Shown here in pieces: positions 1-13,045 of a stretch of DNA of 47,960 nucleotides. Each line of letters starts with the position of its first letter. Position 1 is the first letter of the stretch. Where the stretch lies: NCBI GenBank assembly GCA_902568875.1, contig CACFSG010000004.1, positions 22,501 to 70,460 on the forward strand. The letters are read 5' to 3'. Origin of the DNA: an uncultured Pelagibacteraceae bacterium (lineage in GTDB: Bacteria > Pseudomonadota > Alphaproteobacteria > Pelagibacterales > Pelagibacteraceae). The notes beneath the pieces were generated by a model that worked only from the letters and a program-made list of their open reading frames with translations, had not been told where the DNA came from and did no database searches. The translations under genes were made by a program, and so were the position numbers.

Positions 1-2228
<2,228 letters not shown>

Positions 2229-2384
2229 TATGCACAGAAAAAAATTCTGTGTTGAATCAAATTTTGTTGGAATGTTCATCTATTTGAACATTCATTGATT
2301 GTTCTTCTATTCGAACAATCGGATATAGATATTGATATTAATTATTTTTATTTACTATTTTTATAACTAAGTATTTCTTGATTT
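2229..2384 (-). other. tRNA-Ala to 23S internal transcribed spacer with three stem-loops
   Basis: This is the transcribed spacer between tRNA-Ala and 23S. Three hairpins are visible: CACAGAA/TTCTGTG at 2233-2239 and 2245-2251; GAATGTTCA/TGAACATTC at 2270-2278 and 2285-2293; GATTGTTC/GAACAATC at 2297-2304 and 2313-2320. The last two are tandem copies of a 27-nt unit (2270-2296 and 2297-2323), with a compensatory A-T to T-A change in the stem. Such stems in rRNA spacers usually serve precursor folding or cleavage; that role is inferred here. Confidence 0.6.
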
Positions 2385-2460
2385 TGGTGGAGGATAGCGG
2401 GATCGAACCGCTGACCTCCTGAATGCAAATCAGGCGCTCTCCCAGCTGAGCTAATCCCCC
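2385..2460 (-). tRNA. tRNA-Ala (anticodon TGC)
   Basis: The reverse complement is 76 nt, begins GGGGGATTAGCTCAG and ends with an encoded CCA. The anticodon loop reads TTTGCAT, giving TGC. The acceptor stem pairs over seven positions with one G-U. It sits in the usual place between tRNA-Ile and 23S in an alphaproteobacterial rRNA operon, 12 nt after tRNA-Ile. Confidence 0.97.
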
Positions 2461-2472
2461 TTAATCTTGAAT

Positions 2473-2549
2473 TGGTGGGCCGAGAAAGACTCGAACTTTC
2501 GACCCCACCCTTATCAAGGGTGTGCTCTAACCAACTGAGCTACCGGCCC
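2473..2549 (-). tRNA. tRNA-Ile (anticodon GAT)
   Basis: The reverse complement is 77 nt, begins GGGCCGGTAGCTCAG, has the anticodon loop TTGATAA (GAT) and ends with an encoded CCA. The acceptor stem GGGCCGG pairs with the 3' side. It is the first tRNA after 16S in the operon spacer, in the common 16S-Ile-Ala-23S arrangement. Confidence 0.97.
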
Positions 2550-2569
2550 CCATGCAAGAGAAACACTAA

Positions 2570-2592
2570 TTAAGAAGAGAAATGAGGACGGT
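2570..2592 (-). other. 16S rRNA processing stem, 3' arm
   Basis: This 23-nt stretch after the 16S 3' end is complementary to 4212-4234, upstream of the 16S 5' end. There are 21 Watson-Crick pairs, one G-U and one mismatch. The two arms would bring both ends of pre-16S together in the long duplex that RNase III cuts in bacterial rRNA precursors. The pairing is read directly; cleavage is inferred. Confidence 0.75.
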
Positions 2593-2648
2593 CAACATTA
2601 GCCTATGTATATTATTTAGAATAAAATTTTACTTTTATTCATCCTTAG

Positions 2649-4123
<1,475 letters not shown>

Positions 4124-4211
4124 AAAAACGGCGCACACTAGCTTCTATATAAATTCTAAGAATAAAATTTATATAATGTTGAAGTGTGTACGACAAATTT
4201 TGGTAACCTTA

Positions 4212-4234
4212 ACCGTCCACACTTCTCTTCTTAA
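4212..4234 (-). other. 16S rRNA processing stem, 5' arm
   Basis: Lying about 90 nt upstream of mature 16S, this segment pairs with 2570-2592 (21 of 23 Watson-Crick pairs plus one G-U). Together they form the predicted pre-16S duplex for RNase III-type maturation. Confidence 0.75.
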
Positions 4235-4284
4235 ATTTTTACTTTTTAAATAGCTAATTGAACTTGAAAAGCTCAATAATCCTC

Positions 4285-4314
4285 GCTTAATTTATTGTAT
4301 TACAATAATTTAGC
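4285..4314 (-). other. stem-loop in rRNA leader
   Basis: TTATTGTA (4292-4299) and TACAATAA (4301-4308) form a perfect 8-bp inverted repeat around one base. GCTTAA-type flanks extend the pairing imperfectly to 4285 and 4314. It lies between the predicted rRNA promoter and 16S, so it would be in the leader transcript. A role in antitermination or processing is possible but not shown. The rest of the 336-nt gap 4124-4459 holds the processing arm, the promoter and A/T-rich sequence with no ORF or RNA gene that I recognise. Confidence 0.45.
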
Positions 4315-4329
4315 TGAGAAAGTTCGTTG

Positions 4330-4357
4330 CTTATAGGCTAAAATTATAGGAAATCAA
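4330..4357 (-). promoter_or_regulatory. predicted rRNA operon promoter
   Basis: On the minus strand, TTGATT (4357-4352) and TATAAG (4335-4330) are separated by 16 nt and resemble a sigma-70 -35/-10 pair. Transcription would start near 4323, about 200 nt before 16S. A second TATAAT (4348-4343) overlaps it but has no clear -35. A/T-rich sequence upstream could act as an UP element. Confidence 0.5.
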
Positions 4358-4459
4358 GCTTTTAAGAATGAAAAAGGTAATAAAAACACCTTATTTTAAA
4401 GGGTTTTTTTTGATTTTTCTAACATCCTAAACTAATAATACTCAGTTCAATAATTTTCG

Positions 4460-5752
4460 ATGTTAAAAAAAATAAAAATAAAAATTAAAAAAAATTTAGA
4501 AATTATAGCTCTAAGTTTTCTTATATTGGTAACTATAATTTTTACTTCATATTATAATTATAATAAAAAAAAAATTTTAGATAATTATTCAAATTTATTA
4601 CATAATGTATACTTTAAAAAATCCATAAATTACTTATTAAATAACTTAGAACCTAGATTCAAAAAAATTGAGCATAAAATTAATATTGGAGAAACTTTTG
4701 ATGAAATATTAGAAAAATATTTAGTAGATAAATCAGAAATACTACAAATAAAAGAAGAATTATCAAAAAAAGTTAATATTAATAAACTAAATATAAATCA
4801 AAAATTTCAATTCACCATAGACCAAACAAATTCTTCAGTTAAAGAATTCATATTTCAAATTTCAAATACTGAAAAAATTTACCTTTCAAGAAACGAAACA
4901 AAAGATAAGTTTAGTCAAAAAATTATATTCACTAAATTAAAAAAAAATATAGTTTATAATGAAAGTATTATTTTAGAAAGTCTCTATAAATCAGCTTTAA
5001 ATGAAAATATACCACCAAACATAATTATTGATTTTGCAAGAATTTATGGTTTTGAAGTTGATTTTCAAAGAGATATAAGAAAAAGAGATAGTTTTCAAAT
5101 TATGTATGAAATTTTTTTGAATGATAAAAAAAAAATAATTGAAACTGGAAATATTCTTTATGCCAATCTAAAATTAAGTGGTGAAGACAATTCTTTATAT
5201 TATTTTGACTCAAAAAACAGTGAAGGTCATTATGATAAAAATGGAAAAAGTGTTCAAAAAGCTTTGATGAAAACACCAATTAATGGAGCTAGACTATCTT
5301 CTTCTTTTGGTATGAGAAAACATCCTATTGATGGTTTTAATAAAATGCATCAAGGAACTGATTTTGCAGCACCAATGGGCACACCTATAATGGCATCTGG
5401 AAATGGTAAAATAAAAAAAGCAGGATGGTGCGGTGGTGGTGGAAACTGTATAGTAATAAAACATAACTCTACTTACCAAACTGTTTATGCTCACCTGTCA
5501 AAATTTGCAAAAGGAATAAGAAGTGGAGTTAGAGTGAAACAAGGACAAACAATTGGATATGTTGGTTCAACAGGAAAATCAACGGGTCCACATTTACATT
5601 ACGAGGTTATCGTAAATGGAAAAAGAATAAATTCCCAAACTCTTAAACTTCCTTCTGGTAAAATTTTAAAAGGTGATGAAAGAAAACTTTTTGAGACAAA
5701 AAAAATTAAACTAGATGTACTTAAATCTGAAAAAATTATTGGCTTAAACTAA
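4460..5752 (+). CDS. M23 family metallopeptidase (LytM-like)
   Basis: This is a predicted envelope endopeptidase that cuts peptidoglycan crosslinks, or a LytM-type regulator of cell separation. The 430-residue protein has a basic N-terminus and one membrane segment at about residues 15-30, then a variable region. The C-terminal M23 domain shows the zinc-site pattern: His297 and Asp301 in HQGTDFA, and the HLH triplet at 378-380. These residues argue for an active enzyme rather than a degenerate homologue. The gene is divergent from the rRNA operon, and its stop overlaps the stop of the DUF4167 gene by 4 nt. Its exact substrate cannot be read from sequence. Confidence 0.88.
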   Translation: MLKKIKIKIKKNLEIIALSFLILVTIIFTSYYNYNKKKILDNYSNLLHNVYFKKSINYLLNNLEPRFKKIEHKINIGETFDEILEKYLVDKSEILQIKEELSKKVNINKLNINQKFQFTIDQTNSSVKEFIFQISNTEKIYLSRNETKDKFSQKIIFTKLKKNIVYNESIILESLYKSALNENIPPNIIIDFARIYGFEVDFQRDIRKRDSFQIMYEIFLNDKKKIIETGNILYANLKLSGEDNSLYYFDSKNSEGHYDKNGKSVQKALMKTPINGARLSSSFGMRKHPIDGFNKMHQGTDFAAPMGTPIMASGNGKIKKAGWCGGGGNCIVIKHNSTYQTVYAHLSKFAKGIRSGVRVKQGQTIGYVGSTGKSTGPHLHYEVIVNGKRINSQTLKLPSGKILKGDERKLFETKKIKLDVLKSEKIIGLN

Positions 5753-6165
5753 ATAATTTCTGAATTGGTTTTATCTAAATTATCAATATCTTTTTCAGCT
5801 AAAGTCTCTACTTTTTTTTTGTTATTTTCTGCTGAATTGTTTTCTTCAATTGAATTTTTATTATTATAAGTTGATTTTTTCTGGTTTCCTTTTTCATTTA
5901 AAATTCTCATAAAATGATCAGCATGTTGAAAATAATTTTCAGATAAAATTTTATCTCCACTTGATAAAGCTTCTCTAGCTAAATTATTGTATTTTTCAAT
6001 CAATTTTGGTGCGTTATGATTATTTCTGCTTGGGGCTTTTCTTTGAAAATTTTCATTATTTGAAAAATGATTATTATATTTATTTCTATCACTATTAGAT
6101 TTAAAAATTCTATCATTTCTTCTAAAAGAGTTTCTTCTTCCGTTATTATTTCTAAAGGTAACCAT
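5749..6165 (-). CDS. DUF4167 domain-containing protein
   Basis: The 138-residue protein has an Asn/Arg-rich, low-complexity N-terminus (about residues 1-50), a compact helical core at about 52-92 (KLIEKYNNLAREALSSGD followed by a His-Ala-Asp-His segment) and an acidic Lys/Asn-rich tail. This is the architecture of the alphaproteobacterial DUF4167 family, whose molecular role is not established. The basic N-terminus could bind RNA or DNA, which is inference. It is the last gene of the lysC-ispG-prfA-prmC run, 7 nt after prmC. The link to release-factor methylation suggests a translation-related job, but nothing in the sequence proves it. Confidence 0.75.
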   Translation of the reverse strand: MVTFRNNNGRRNSFRRNDRIFKSNSDRNKYNNHFSNNENFQRKAPSRNNHNAPKLIEKYNNLAREALSSGDKILSENYFQHADHFMRILNEKGNQKKSTYNNKNSIEENNSAENNKKKVETLAEKDIDNLDKTNSEII

Positions 6166-6172
6166 TATTTAA

Positions 6173-7015
6173 TTATATTCTAACACTTATTATACATCGA
6201 TCATTATTTGACAAATCTTTAACAATTTTTTTTATATAAAATTTTTTATTTTGTAATATTCTTTTAACTTTATTTTTTTGATCAAATCCTATTTCTAAAA
6301 TTAACAACCCATTCTTTTTCAACAGTTCAGATGATTTATTAATTACTTTTCTAATTTCTGATAAACCATCTACTCCACCATCTAAAGCCTTTTTAGGTTC
6401 GAAACCAACAATACCCTTTTCCAAATATTTTAAGTCATTTTTTTTAATATAAGGAGGATTAGATATAATTAAATCATATTTGTCATATTGAAAATTGTCA
6501 ATATCTGATTTAAATAATTTTACTCTATTTATAACACCTAATTTATGACCATTAACCCTAGTAATACTTAAACATTTATTACTTATATCAATGCCAGTTC
6601 CATAAAAACTTTTTTTTTCCTTTAAAATTGAAAGAATTAAACAACCAGAACCAACACCTATGTCTAAAAAATTTAATTTATTTTTATTTTTTGTTAATTC
6701 TAAGACTTGTTCAATAATTATTTCAGTATCAGGTCTGGGGATTAAAACATCTTTACTTACTAAAAATTCATATTTCCAAAAATCTTTTTTTTCAACTAAA
6801 TAAGCAATTGGTTTACCATTAGCACGTTGATCAATAAGATTGTAAAAATACTCAAGATTTTTTTTTGAAAGTTTTTTATTAAAATTTAATATAATAAATT
6901 TCTTCTCTTTATTTATAGCTTTAGACATCAAAATCTGAGAATCTAAATCAAATGTTTTAATTTTTTTTTCTTTTAAAAACAATTTACCTTTTTGAATGGC
7001 GGTATGAATATTCAT
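6173..7015 (-). CDS. prmC: peptide chain release factor N5-glutamine methyltransferase PrmC
   Basis: PrmC (HemK) methylates the glutamine of the GGQ motif in release factors, using S-adenosylmethionine. The 280-residue protein has a helical N-terminal substrate domain and a Rossmann methyltransferase domain with the SAM loop DIGVGSGCL and the diagnostic NPPY motif (ISNPPYIKK). It begins 3 nt after prfA, its substrate gene, which supports the call. Length is normal for the family. Confidence 0.93.
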   Translation of the reverse strand: MNIHTAIQKGKLFLKEKKIKTFDLDSQILMSKAINKEKKFIILNFNKKLSKKNLEYFYNLIDQRANGKPIAYLVEKKDFWKYEFLVSKDVLIPRPDTEIIIEQVLELTKNKNKLNFLDIGVGSGCLILSILKEKKSFYGTGIDISNKCLSITRVNGHKLGVINRVKLFKSDIDNFQYDKYDLIISNPPYIKKNDLKYLEKGIVGFEPKKALDGGVDGLSEIRKVINKSSELLKKNGLLILEIGFDQKNKVKRILQNKKFYIKKIVKDLSNNDRCIISVRI

Positions 7016-7018
7016 AAG

Positions 7019-8089
7019 TTAAAGTTTGTTTAAACTCTCTTCTTGTGCTTTTAATGATAAAGATTCAATCATTTCATCAAATACTTCCCCTTCAAGAAAT
7101 TCCTGTAATTTATGTAAAGTCAAATTTATTCGATGATCAGTTACTCTTCCCTGTGGAAAATTATAAGTTCTTATTCTTTCAGATCTATCTCCGGTTCCAA
7201 TTTTACTTTTTCTATCTTGAGATCTTTCTTCATCTATTCTAGATCTCTCTAATTCATAAAGTCTCGATCTTAATATTTTCATTCCTTTTGCTTTATTTTT
7301 ATGTTGAGATTTTTCATCCTGTTGAGAAACAGATAAACCAGTTGGAATATGCGTAATTCTAACGGCACTATCTGTAGTATTTACAGATTGACCACCTGGA
7401 CCACCTGATCGAAAAACATCAATTCTCAAATCACTTTCATTTATTTTTAAATCTACCTCTTCAGCTTCAGGTAATACAGCAACTGTAGCTGCTGAAGTAT
7501 GAACTCTTCCTTGAGTTTCAGTATCTGGAACTCTTTGAACTCTATGAACTCCACTTTCATATTTTAAAGTAGAATAAATATTATTACCTTTAATCAAAGC
7601 AATCACTTCTTTTAACCCGCCTGCTTCACTTCTTGAAATAGAAATTAATTCTAAAGACCATTTTTTTTTATGACTTATTTTTTCATACATCTTAAAAAGA
7701 TCAGCCGCAAATAAACTTGCTTCAAGACCTCCTGTGCCTGCTCTTATTTCAATAATTGCATTTTTTTTATCAGCTTCATCTTTTGGTAATAAAAATAATT
7801 TTAATTTTTTTTCATTTTCCTCATGTTGTAAATTTAGATTATTTAATTCGATTTGAGCCATTTTAATCAATTCTTCGTCTGTATTTTGATCTTTTAAAAT
7901 TTTTTCTAATTCAAACTTATCTTTTTCATATAAAATATATTTTTTCGCATTCTCAACAATCTCATTTAAATCTGAATATTCTTTTGATTTTTCTGCAAAA
8001 AGTTTTTTATCTATTTTTCCAGAGGATAAATCTTTTTCCAACATAGAATGTTTATTAATTAATTCTTCGATTGTTTTTCCCGGTATCAT
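7019..8089 (-). CDS. prfA: peptide chain release factor 1
   Basis: RF1 ends translation at UAA and UAG. The 356-residue protein has the N-terminal helical domain, the class I core, and the peptidyl-transferase motif [13 protein letters not shown], whose glutamine is the PrmC target. Length matches the family. It lies between ispG (2-nt gap) and prmC (3-nt gap) and is probably cotranscribed from lysC. Confidence 0.96.
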   Translation of the reverse strand: MIPGKTIEELINKHSMLEKDLSSGKIDKKLFAEKSKEYSDLNEIVENAKKYILYEKDKFELEKILKDQNTDEELIKMAQIELNNLNLQHEENEKKLKLFLLPKDEADKKNAIIEIRAGTGGLEASLFAADLFKMYEKISHKKKWSLELISISRSEAGGLKEVIALIKGNNIYSTLKYESGVHRVQRVPDTETQGRVHTSAATVAVLPEAEEVDLKINESDLRIDVFRSGGPGGQSVNTTDSAVRITHIPTGLSVSQQDEKSQHKNKAKGMKILRSRLYELERSRIDEERSQDRKSKIGTGDRSERIRTYNFPQGRVTDHRINLTLHKLQEFLEGEVFDEMIESLSLKAQEESLNKL

Positions 8090-8091
8090 TT

Positions 8092-9189
8092 TTAATTATT
8101 TTTTAACTCAGAGGCTTTTTTTTCAACTTCATTGACTACTCTATTTATCATATCATCAGTAAAAACTTTTCCTGTCTGAATTCCAGATAGATAAAGCATA
8201 TTACTTCCCTTTTTACCTCCAGTAATACCTACATCTGTCATTGCTGCCTCTCCAGGTCCATTAACAACACATCCTATGATAGATAAAGTAATGGGTGTTT
8301 TAATGTGAGCTAACTTATCCTCTAAAATTTTAACTGTTTCTATTACCTGAAAACCTTGTCTAGCGCATGATGGACAAGAAATAATTCTTACACCTCTATT
8401 ACGTAAATTTAAAGATTTCAATATTTCATTTCCAATTTTTACCTCTTGTACAGGATTATCTGATAATGAGATTCTAATAGTATCACCTATGCCATTAAGA
8501 AGTAATGTTCCCAGTCCTATTGAAGATTTAATACTTCCAGAAATAAAACTTCCCGCTTCTGTAATACCAAGATGAAGTGGATAGTCGGTTACTTTTGAAA
8601 GTTGACGATATGCTTCAATAGATAAAAAGACATCCGAAGATTTAACACTTACTTTTAAATTAAAAAAATCTTCATCCTCTAAAATTTTAATATTTCTAAT
8701 AGCACTTTCAACTAAAGCCTCTGGACAAGGTTCTTTAAATTTTTCTAAAATATCTTTTTCTAAAGATCCTGAATTTACACCAATCCTTATAGAACAATTA
8801 TTATCTTTTGCTGATTTTATAACTTCTTTTATTTTTTTTTTACTACCAATATTTCCTGGGTTTATTCTTAAGCAGCTAGCCCCATTTTCTGCAGCTTCAA
8901 TTGCTCGTTTATAATGAAAGTGAATATCTGCAATTAATGGTATATCAATGTGTCTTATAATTTCTTTCAATGCTTTAGATGATGATTCATCTGGACAAGA
9001 AACTCTCACAAGATCAGCTCCTTCACTATGAATTTCATTAATTTGCTTAATAGTGGCTTTTACATCCGTAGTTAAAGTGTTAGTCATTGATTGAACAGAT
9101 ATGGGGTTATCACCTCCAATTTTTACATCACCTACTGTTATAACTTTTGTTTTTCTTCTTTTTATGTCTCTAAATGGTCTAATACTCAT
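8092..9189 (-). CDS. ispG: 4-hydroxy-3-methylbut-2-en-1-yl diphosphate synthase IspG
   Basis: IspG (GcpE) is the iron-sulfur enzyme that converts methylerythritol cyclodiphosphate to HMBPP in the MEP isoprenoid pathway. The 365-residue protein starts with [25 protein letters not shown], the conserved family opening, shortened here to its key residues. It ends with the [4Fe-4S] ligands in [10 protein letters not shown] and [10 protein letters not shown]. It is the short bacterial form without the plant insertion. It is the second gene of the lysC-led operon, 7 nt after lysC. Confidence 0.95.
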   Translation of the reverse strand: MSIRPFRDIKRRKTKVITVGDVKIGGDNPISVQSMTNTLTTDVKATIKQINEIHSEGADLVRVSCPDESSSKALKEIIRHIDIPLIADIHFHYKRAIEAAENGASCLRINPGNIGSKKKIKEVIKSAKDNNCSIRIGVNSGSLEKDILEKFKEPCPEALVESAIRNIKILEDEDFFNLKVSVKSSDVFLSIEAYRQLSKVTDYPLHLGITEAGSFISGSIKSSIGLGTLLLNGIGDTIRISLSDNPVQEVKIGNEILKSLNLRNRGVRIISCPSCARQGFQVIETVKILEDKLAHIKTPITLSIIGCVVNGPGEAAMTDVGITGGKKGSNMLYLSGIQTGKVFTDDMINRVVNEVEKKASELKNN

Positions 9190-9196
9190 TTCTTAT

Positions 9197-10411
9197 TTAT
9201 TTATTTAGTTTAAATTCTTTATGTAAAACTATTAAAGCTTTTTTAGTATCTTTTTTATCAACTAATACTGAAATCTTAATTTCAGATGTAGAAATTACTT
9301 GAATATTAATTTTTTTATTTGCTAAAGCTTGGAACATTCTAAAAGTTACACCAGGTGTGGTAATCATTCCAACACCAATTATTGAAATTTTAGAAACTCT
9401 TTTATCAAATAATAACTTTCTAAATTTAATTCTTTTATTCTCTATAATTATTTTTTTAGTCTTATTTAAATCCTCAGTTTTAATTGTAAAAGTTAAATCA
9501 GTTTCTTTCCCATTTGCTGAAATATTTTGAACCACCATATCAACATTTATTGAATTTGTTGATAAAGGTTTAAAAATAGACGCTGCAACTCCTGGCTTAT
9601 CTTTAACACCAACAAGAGTAACTTTTGAATCATTATAAGTTGAAGTAATTCCAGTAACAATTTTACTATTAATAATATTAGATTTTTTTGTTATTAATGT
9701 TCCTGATTTCTTGATAAACGAAGATTTAACCTCAATATCAATTCTATTTAATCTGGCATCTTGAATTGAAACAGGCTGCATTACTTTAGCACCTAAAGAG
9801 GCCATTTCTAACATTTCTTCATATGAAATCACTTTAATTTTTTTTGCTTTATTAAATTTATTTGGATCTGTTGTATACACACCCTCAACATCTGTATAGA
9901 TTACACATCTTTGAGCTTTAAAAAATTTTGCAAGCATAATAGCACTTGCATCAGAACCGCCTCGTCCAATAGTTGTTATTCTTTGATCATTATTCATTCC
10001 TTGAAAACCTGTTATAATTGGAATTCCACCTTCTTTAAGATAACTAATAATTTTATTTTTATTTATTTGATTAATTCTCGAATTCTTATGTGGCCCTTGT
10101 GTAAGAATTGGTATTTGCCATCCCAACCATGACCTAGATTTAAATCCATTATACTTCAATCTTCCTGCAATTAAAGAACAAGCAACTTGCTCACCTGAAG
10201 ATACTAAAACATCATATTCAGATTCAGAAAAATTTTTACTAATTTGTCTAGATTTTTTTATCAAATCATTTGTCACACCCCTCATTGCTGATGAAACAAC
10301 GATTACTTTGTAATTTTTCTTTCTATAATTACCAATTATGCTAGCAACTTTTTTGATTTTCTCAATTGTGCCTACTGATGTTCCGCCAAATTTAAGTACT
10401 ACAATTTTCAT
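9197..10411 (-). CDS. lysC: aspartate kinase
   Basis: This enzyme phosphorylates aspartate, the first step towards lysine/diaminopimelate, threonine and methionine. The 404-residue protein opens with KFGGTSVG, has the kinase core with GRGGSDASA (about residues 148-156), and carries two ACT-like repeats after about residue 255 that usually bind the feedback amino acid. It is the first gene of the minus-strand operon and lies back-to-back with ubiG across a 68-bp gap that should hold both promoters. The ATG at 10411 gives the full family N-terminus. Confidence 0.94.
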   Translation of the reverse strand: MKIVVLKFGGTSVGTIEKIKKVASIIGNYRKKNYKVIVVSSAMRGVTNDLIKKSRQISKNFSESEYDVLVSSGEQVACSLIAGRLKYNGFKSRSWLGWQIPILTQGPHKNSRINQINKNKIISYLKEGGIPIITGFQGMNNDQRITTIGRGGSDASAIMLAKFFKAQRCVIYTDVEGVYTTDPNKFNKAKKIKVISYEEMLEMASLGAKVMQPVSIQDARLNRIDIEVKSSFIKKSGTLITKKSNIINSKIVTGITSTYNDSKVTLVGVKDKPGVAASIFKPLSTNSINVDMVVQNISANGKETDLTFTIKTEDLNKTKKIIIENKRIKFRKLLFDKRVSKISIIGVGMITTPGVTFRMFQALANKKINIQVISTSEIKISVLVDKKDTKKALIVLHKEFKLNK

Positions 10412-10479
10412 GATAAAATATTCTCTAAAAATTAAAATATATTGATAAAATACATCTTGAATATAAAGTCAACTTACTA

Positions 10480-11208
10480 ATGAAAACTAACACAATTAAT
10501 AAAAAAGAAATAGAAAAATTTTCTAGAATTGCTGAAGAATGGTGGAATCCCAATGGGAAATTTAAACCATTACACAAATTTAACCCTATTAGAATTTCAT
10601 ATATTAAAGATAATATAATTAACACTTTCAAAATTAAAAATGAAAAAAAACCATTAGAAAAAGTTAAAATTTTAGATATCGGTTGTGGTGGAGGTTTACT
10701 ATCAGAACCAATGAATAGACTAGGAGCTGAAATAATAGGCATAGATGCATCAGAAAAAAATATTGAAGTAGCTAAACTGCATGCAAAAAAAAATAATCTA
10801 GATATTAAATATTTATGCACTTCACCAGAAAATTTTAAAACAGATATAAAATTTGATGTAATTTTAAATATGGAAATTGTTGAACATGTTAAGGATATTG
10901 ATTCTTTTTTAAAATCATGTTGTGGTCTGTTAAAAAAAAGAGGTATTATGTTTGTTGCAACAATTAATAAAACTTTAAAATCCTACTTATTTGCAATCAT
11001 AGGTGCTGAATATATTTTGCAATGGCTTCCGATTGGTACTCATGATTGGGAAAAATTTGTAAAACCTAATGATTTAATTAAAATTTTAAAAAAATATAAT
11101 CTTAAAATAGATAATTTAGATGGTATGAAATTTAATTTAATTAAAGATCAATGGTCTATTAGTTCAGATAATTCAATTAATTACATTGCAAAATTTATAA
11201 AAAACTAA
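10480..11208 (+). CDS. ubiG: ubiquinone biosynthesis O-methyltransferase UbiG
   Basis: UbiG carries out both O-methylations in ubiquinone synthesis using SAM. The 242-residue protein begins with the family signature EEWWNPNGKFKPLHKFNPIR and has the SAM-binding loop DIGCGGGLLSEP, then the acidic IGIDAS strand end. Length is normal. It stands alone on the plus strand, divergent from lysC and convergent with the DUF1178 gene, overlapping it by 4 nt. Confidence 0.93.
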   Translation: MKTNTINKKEIEKFSRIAEEWWNPNGKFKPLHKFNPIRISYIKDNIINTFKIKNEKKPLEKVKILDIGCGGGLLSEPMNRLGAEIIGIDASEKNIEVAKLHAKKNNLDIKYLCTSPENFKTDIKFDVILNMEIVEHVKDIDSFLKSCCGLLKKRGIMFVATINKTLKSYLFAIIGAEYILQWLPIGTHDWEKFVKPNDLIKILKKYNLKIDNLDGMKFNLIKDQWSISSDNSINYIAKFIKN

Positions 11209-11633
11209 TTATTTTTATCTTCTATCCATGGTATTAATTCTGCTTCTACACCCTCTTCTATAAGCTCTTTAATTTCATCGTTTGTTGCCGTTCCATAAAT
11301 TCCTTTGTGCTTTTTTTTATTACCATAATGAATGGACCTTGCTTCATATGCAAAATTTTCACCAACATAATCAAAATTATTTTTTATAAATTTTTGATAT
11401 TCCTTAATTTTCTTATTTATTTCTTTAAATTTTAATTTTTTTTGTTCAAAATTTTTTAATTCTGATTTTTTAATTAATTTTGGTGCCATCAAAGTTTTTT
11501 CAACTTTTTTAGAACTACATCTATGACAACCTAAAAAATTTTTTTTTTTAAGTTTTTCATACTCTAAAGATGAAGCAAACCAACTATCAAATGATAGATC
11601 ACAATTTTTACAAACTAATTTATACTTGATCAT
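11205..11633 (-). CDS. DUF1178 family protein
   Basis: The 142-residue protein opens with MIKYKLVCKNCDLSFDSWF and has paired cysteines (CKNC near residues 8-11, CHRC near 36-39), a zinc-ribbon-like arrangement. A C-terminal part contains ARSIHYG and GIYGTA segments, both typical of the proteobacterial DUF1178 family. Function is unknown. It lies between ubiG and argJ on the minus strand, 45 nt after argJ. Confidence 0.8.
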   Translation of the reverse strand: MIKYKLVCKNCDLSFDSWFASSLEYEKLKKKNFLGCHRCSSKKVEKTLMAPKLIKKSELKNFEQKKLKFKEINKKIKEYQKFIKNNFDYVGENFAYEARSIHYGNKKKHKGIYGTATNDEIKELIEEGVEAELIPWIEDKNN

Positions 11634-11678
11634 AATTAATATTTAATATCTCTTAAATAAAATTCAATAAAATATATT

Positions 11679-12980
11679 TTAACTTCTATAATCTGCATTA
11701 ATTTCTATATATTTTTTAGTTAAATCCATTGTGTAAACCTTAAAATTTTTTGATCCACTTAAAATATCAATTGAAATATCAATGCTATAATTTTTCATAT
11801 AATCTAACACCTCATCTTCATTATAGTTATTATAAATTTTTCCATTTTGAATAATATTTAAGTTTCCAAATTTTATTGATAGTTTATCATGATTAAATTG
11901 TACTCCAGCTTTACCAATTGCCATAATAATTCGACCCCAGTTAGGATCTTCACCAGCTATAGCAGTTTTTACAAGTGGAGAATTAGCAACCGAGAAAGCA
12001 ATTTTTTTAGCATCATTTTCATTTTTACAATTTTGAACATTAATTGTAATAAATTTAGATGCACCTTCTCCATCCGCGACTACCCTTTTTGCTAAATTTA
12101 ATAAAACTTTGTTTAATGAATTATCAAAATTTTTTAACTTTTCATCATTTAAATTATTAATTTTTGGGTGTTTTGATTTTGCAGTTGAAAAAATAGAAAT
12201 CATATCGTTTGTACTAGTATCGCTATCACAACTAATTGCATTAAATGTATTTGATATATTTTTTTTAAGTAATTTTTTTAAAATATCATTAGAAATATCA
12301 GCATCTGTAAAAATATATGCTAATGTAGTTGCCATATTAGGCTGTATCATGCCTGAACCTTTTGCAACTCCAAATATTTTAATTTCTGTATTTCCAATAA
12401 AACATTTTTCCATTGCCATCTTAGGTTGAGTATCGGTTGTCATTATACCAAGTGCTGCTTTCATCCATATATATTTATTTTGTGTATATTTAATTTTATT
12501 TACTAATTCAGGAATATTATTTTTTATTTTTTCTTCTGGAAAAATCTCTCCTATAGTACCTGTACATCCAAAAATTATTTCTTTAGGTTTAATTTTTTTT
12601 GGTTGATCATCATCTTCTAATTGTTTTTTTGTCAATTGTTGAGAGATTAACTCAGCAATTTTTTCTAAACTTTTATAACCTTGTTTCCCAGTAAAACAAT
12701 TAGCGTTTCTAGTATTTATTATTAATGAAAATATTTTTTTTGTTTTTTGATTTAAATTCCATCTTATATTTTCTGATATTATTTTTGACTGGGTATATAA
12801 TGATGCATAATTCACTCCATCTCTAAAATAAAACATTACTAAATCATCTCTTGGTTCTTCATACAAATTTGCACTAATTGTTGAAATTGATACTCCATCA
12901 ATATGGTCTAAATCTTGGAATTCTAACATTCTCTTATTTTTTGATTTTGAAGATAAAAAATTGGTAAAATTAATGCCCAT
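11679..12980 (-). CDS. argJ: bifunctional glutamate N-acetyltransferase / N-acetylglutamate synthase ArgJ
   Basis: ArgJ moves the acetyl group from N-acetylornithine to glutamate, recycling it in arginine synthesis; some forms also use acetyl-CoA. The 433-residue precursor contains the autoprocessing site in [14 protein letters not shown], where cleavage before the conserved threonine yields alpha and beta chains. Other conserved blocks are CDSDTSTND and EDPNWGRI. Length is usual. It is divergent from secA across 65 bp. With argD and argF near 25 kb it belongs to the acetylated arginine pathway. Confidence 0.94.
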   Translation of the reverse strand: MGINFTNFLSSKSKNKRMLEFQDLDHIDGVSISTISANLYEEPRDDLVMFYFRDGVNYASLYTQSKIISENIRWNLNQKTKKIFSLIINTRNANCFTGKQGYKSLEKIAELISQQLTKKQLEDDDQPKKIKPKEIIFGCTGTIGEIFPEEKIKNNIPELVNKIKYTQNKYIWMKAALGIMTTDTQPKMAMEKCFIGNTEIKIFGVAKGSGMIQPNMATTLAYIFTDADISNDILKKLLKKNISNTFNAISCDSDTSTNDMISIFSTAKSKHPKINNLNDEKLKNFDNSLNKVLLNLAKRVVADGEGASKFITINVQNCKNENDAKKIAFSVANSPLVKTAIAGEDPNWGRIIMAIGKAGVQFNHDKLSIKFGNLNIIQNGKIYNNYNEDEVLDYMKNYSIDISIDILSGSKNFKVYTMDLTKKYIEINADYRS

Positions 12981-13045
12981 AGTATTTAAAATAATTATTT
13001 AATAATTATATTAAACGTTATAAGTAAATAATAAATCAAATACTA

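Noticed and set aside
4391-4411. CCTT/AAGG hairpin with an eight-T run on the plus strand
   Set aside because: The stem is only about 4 bp and there is no plus-strand gene upstream to terminate; more likely an A/T-rich element upstream of the rRNA promoter.
10442-10467. TTGATA/TATAAA promoter for ubiG
   Set aside because: The spacer is only 14 nt, too short for a normal sigma-70 promoter.
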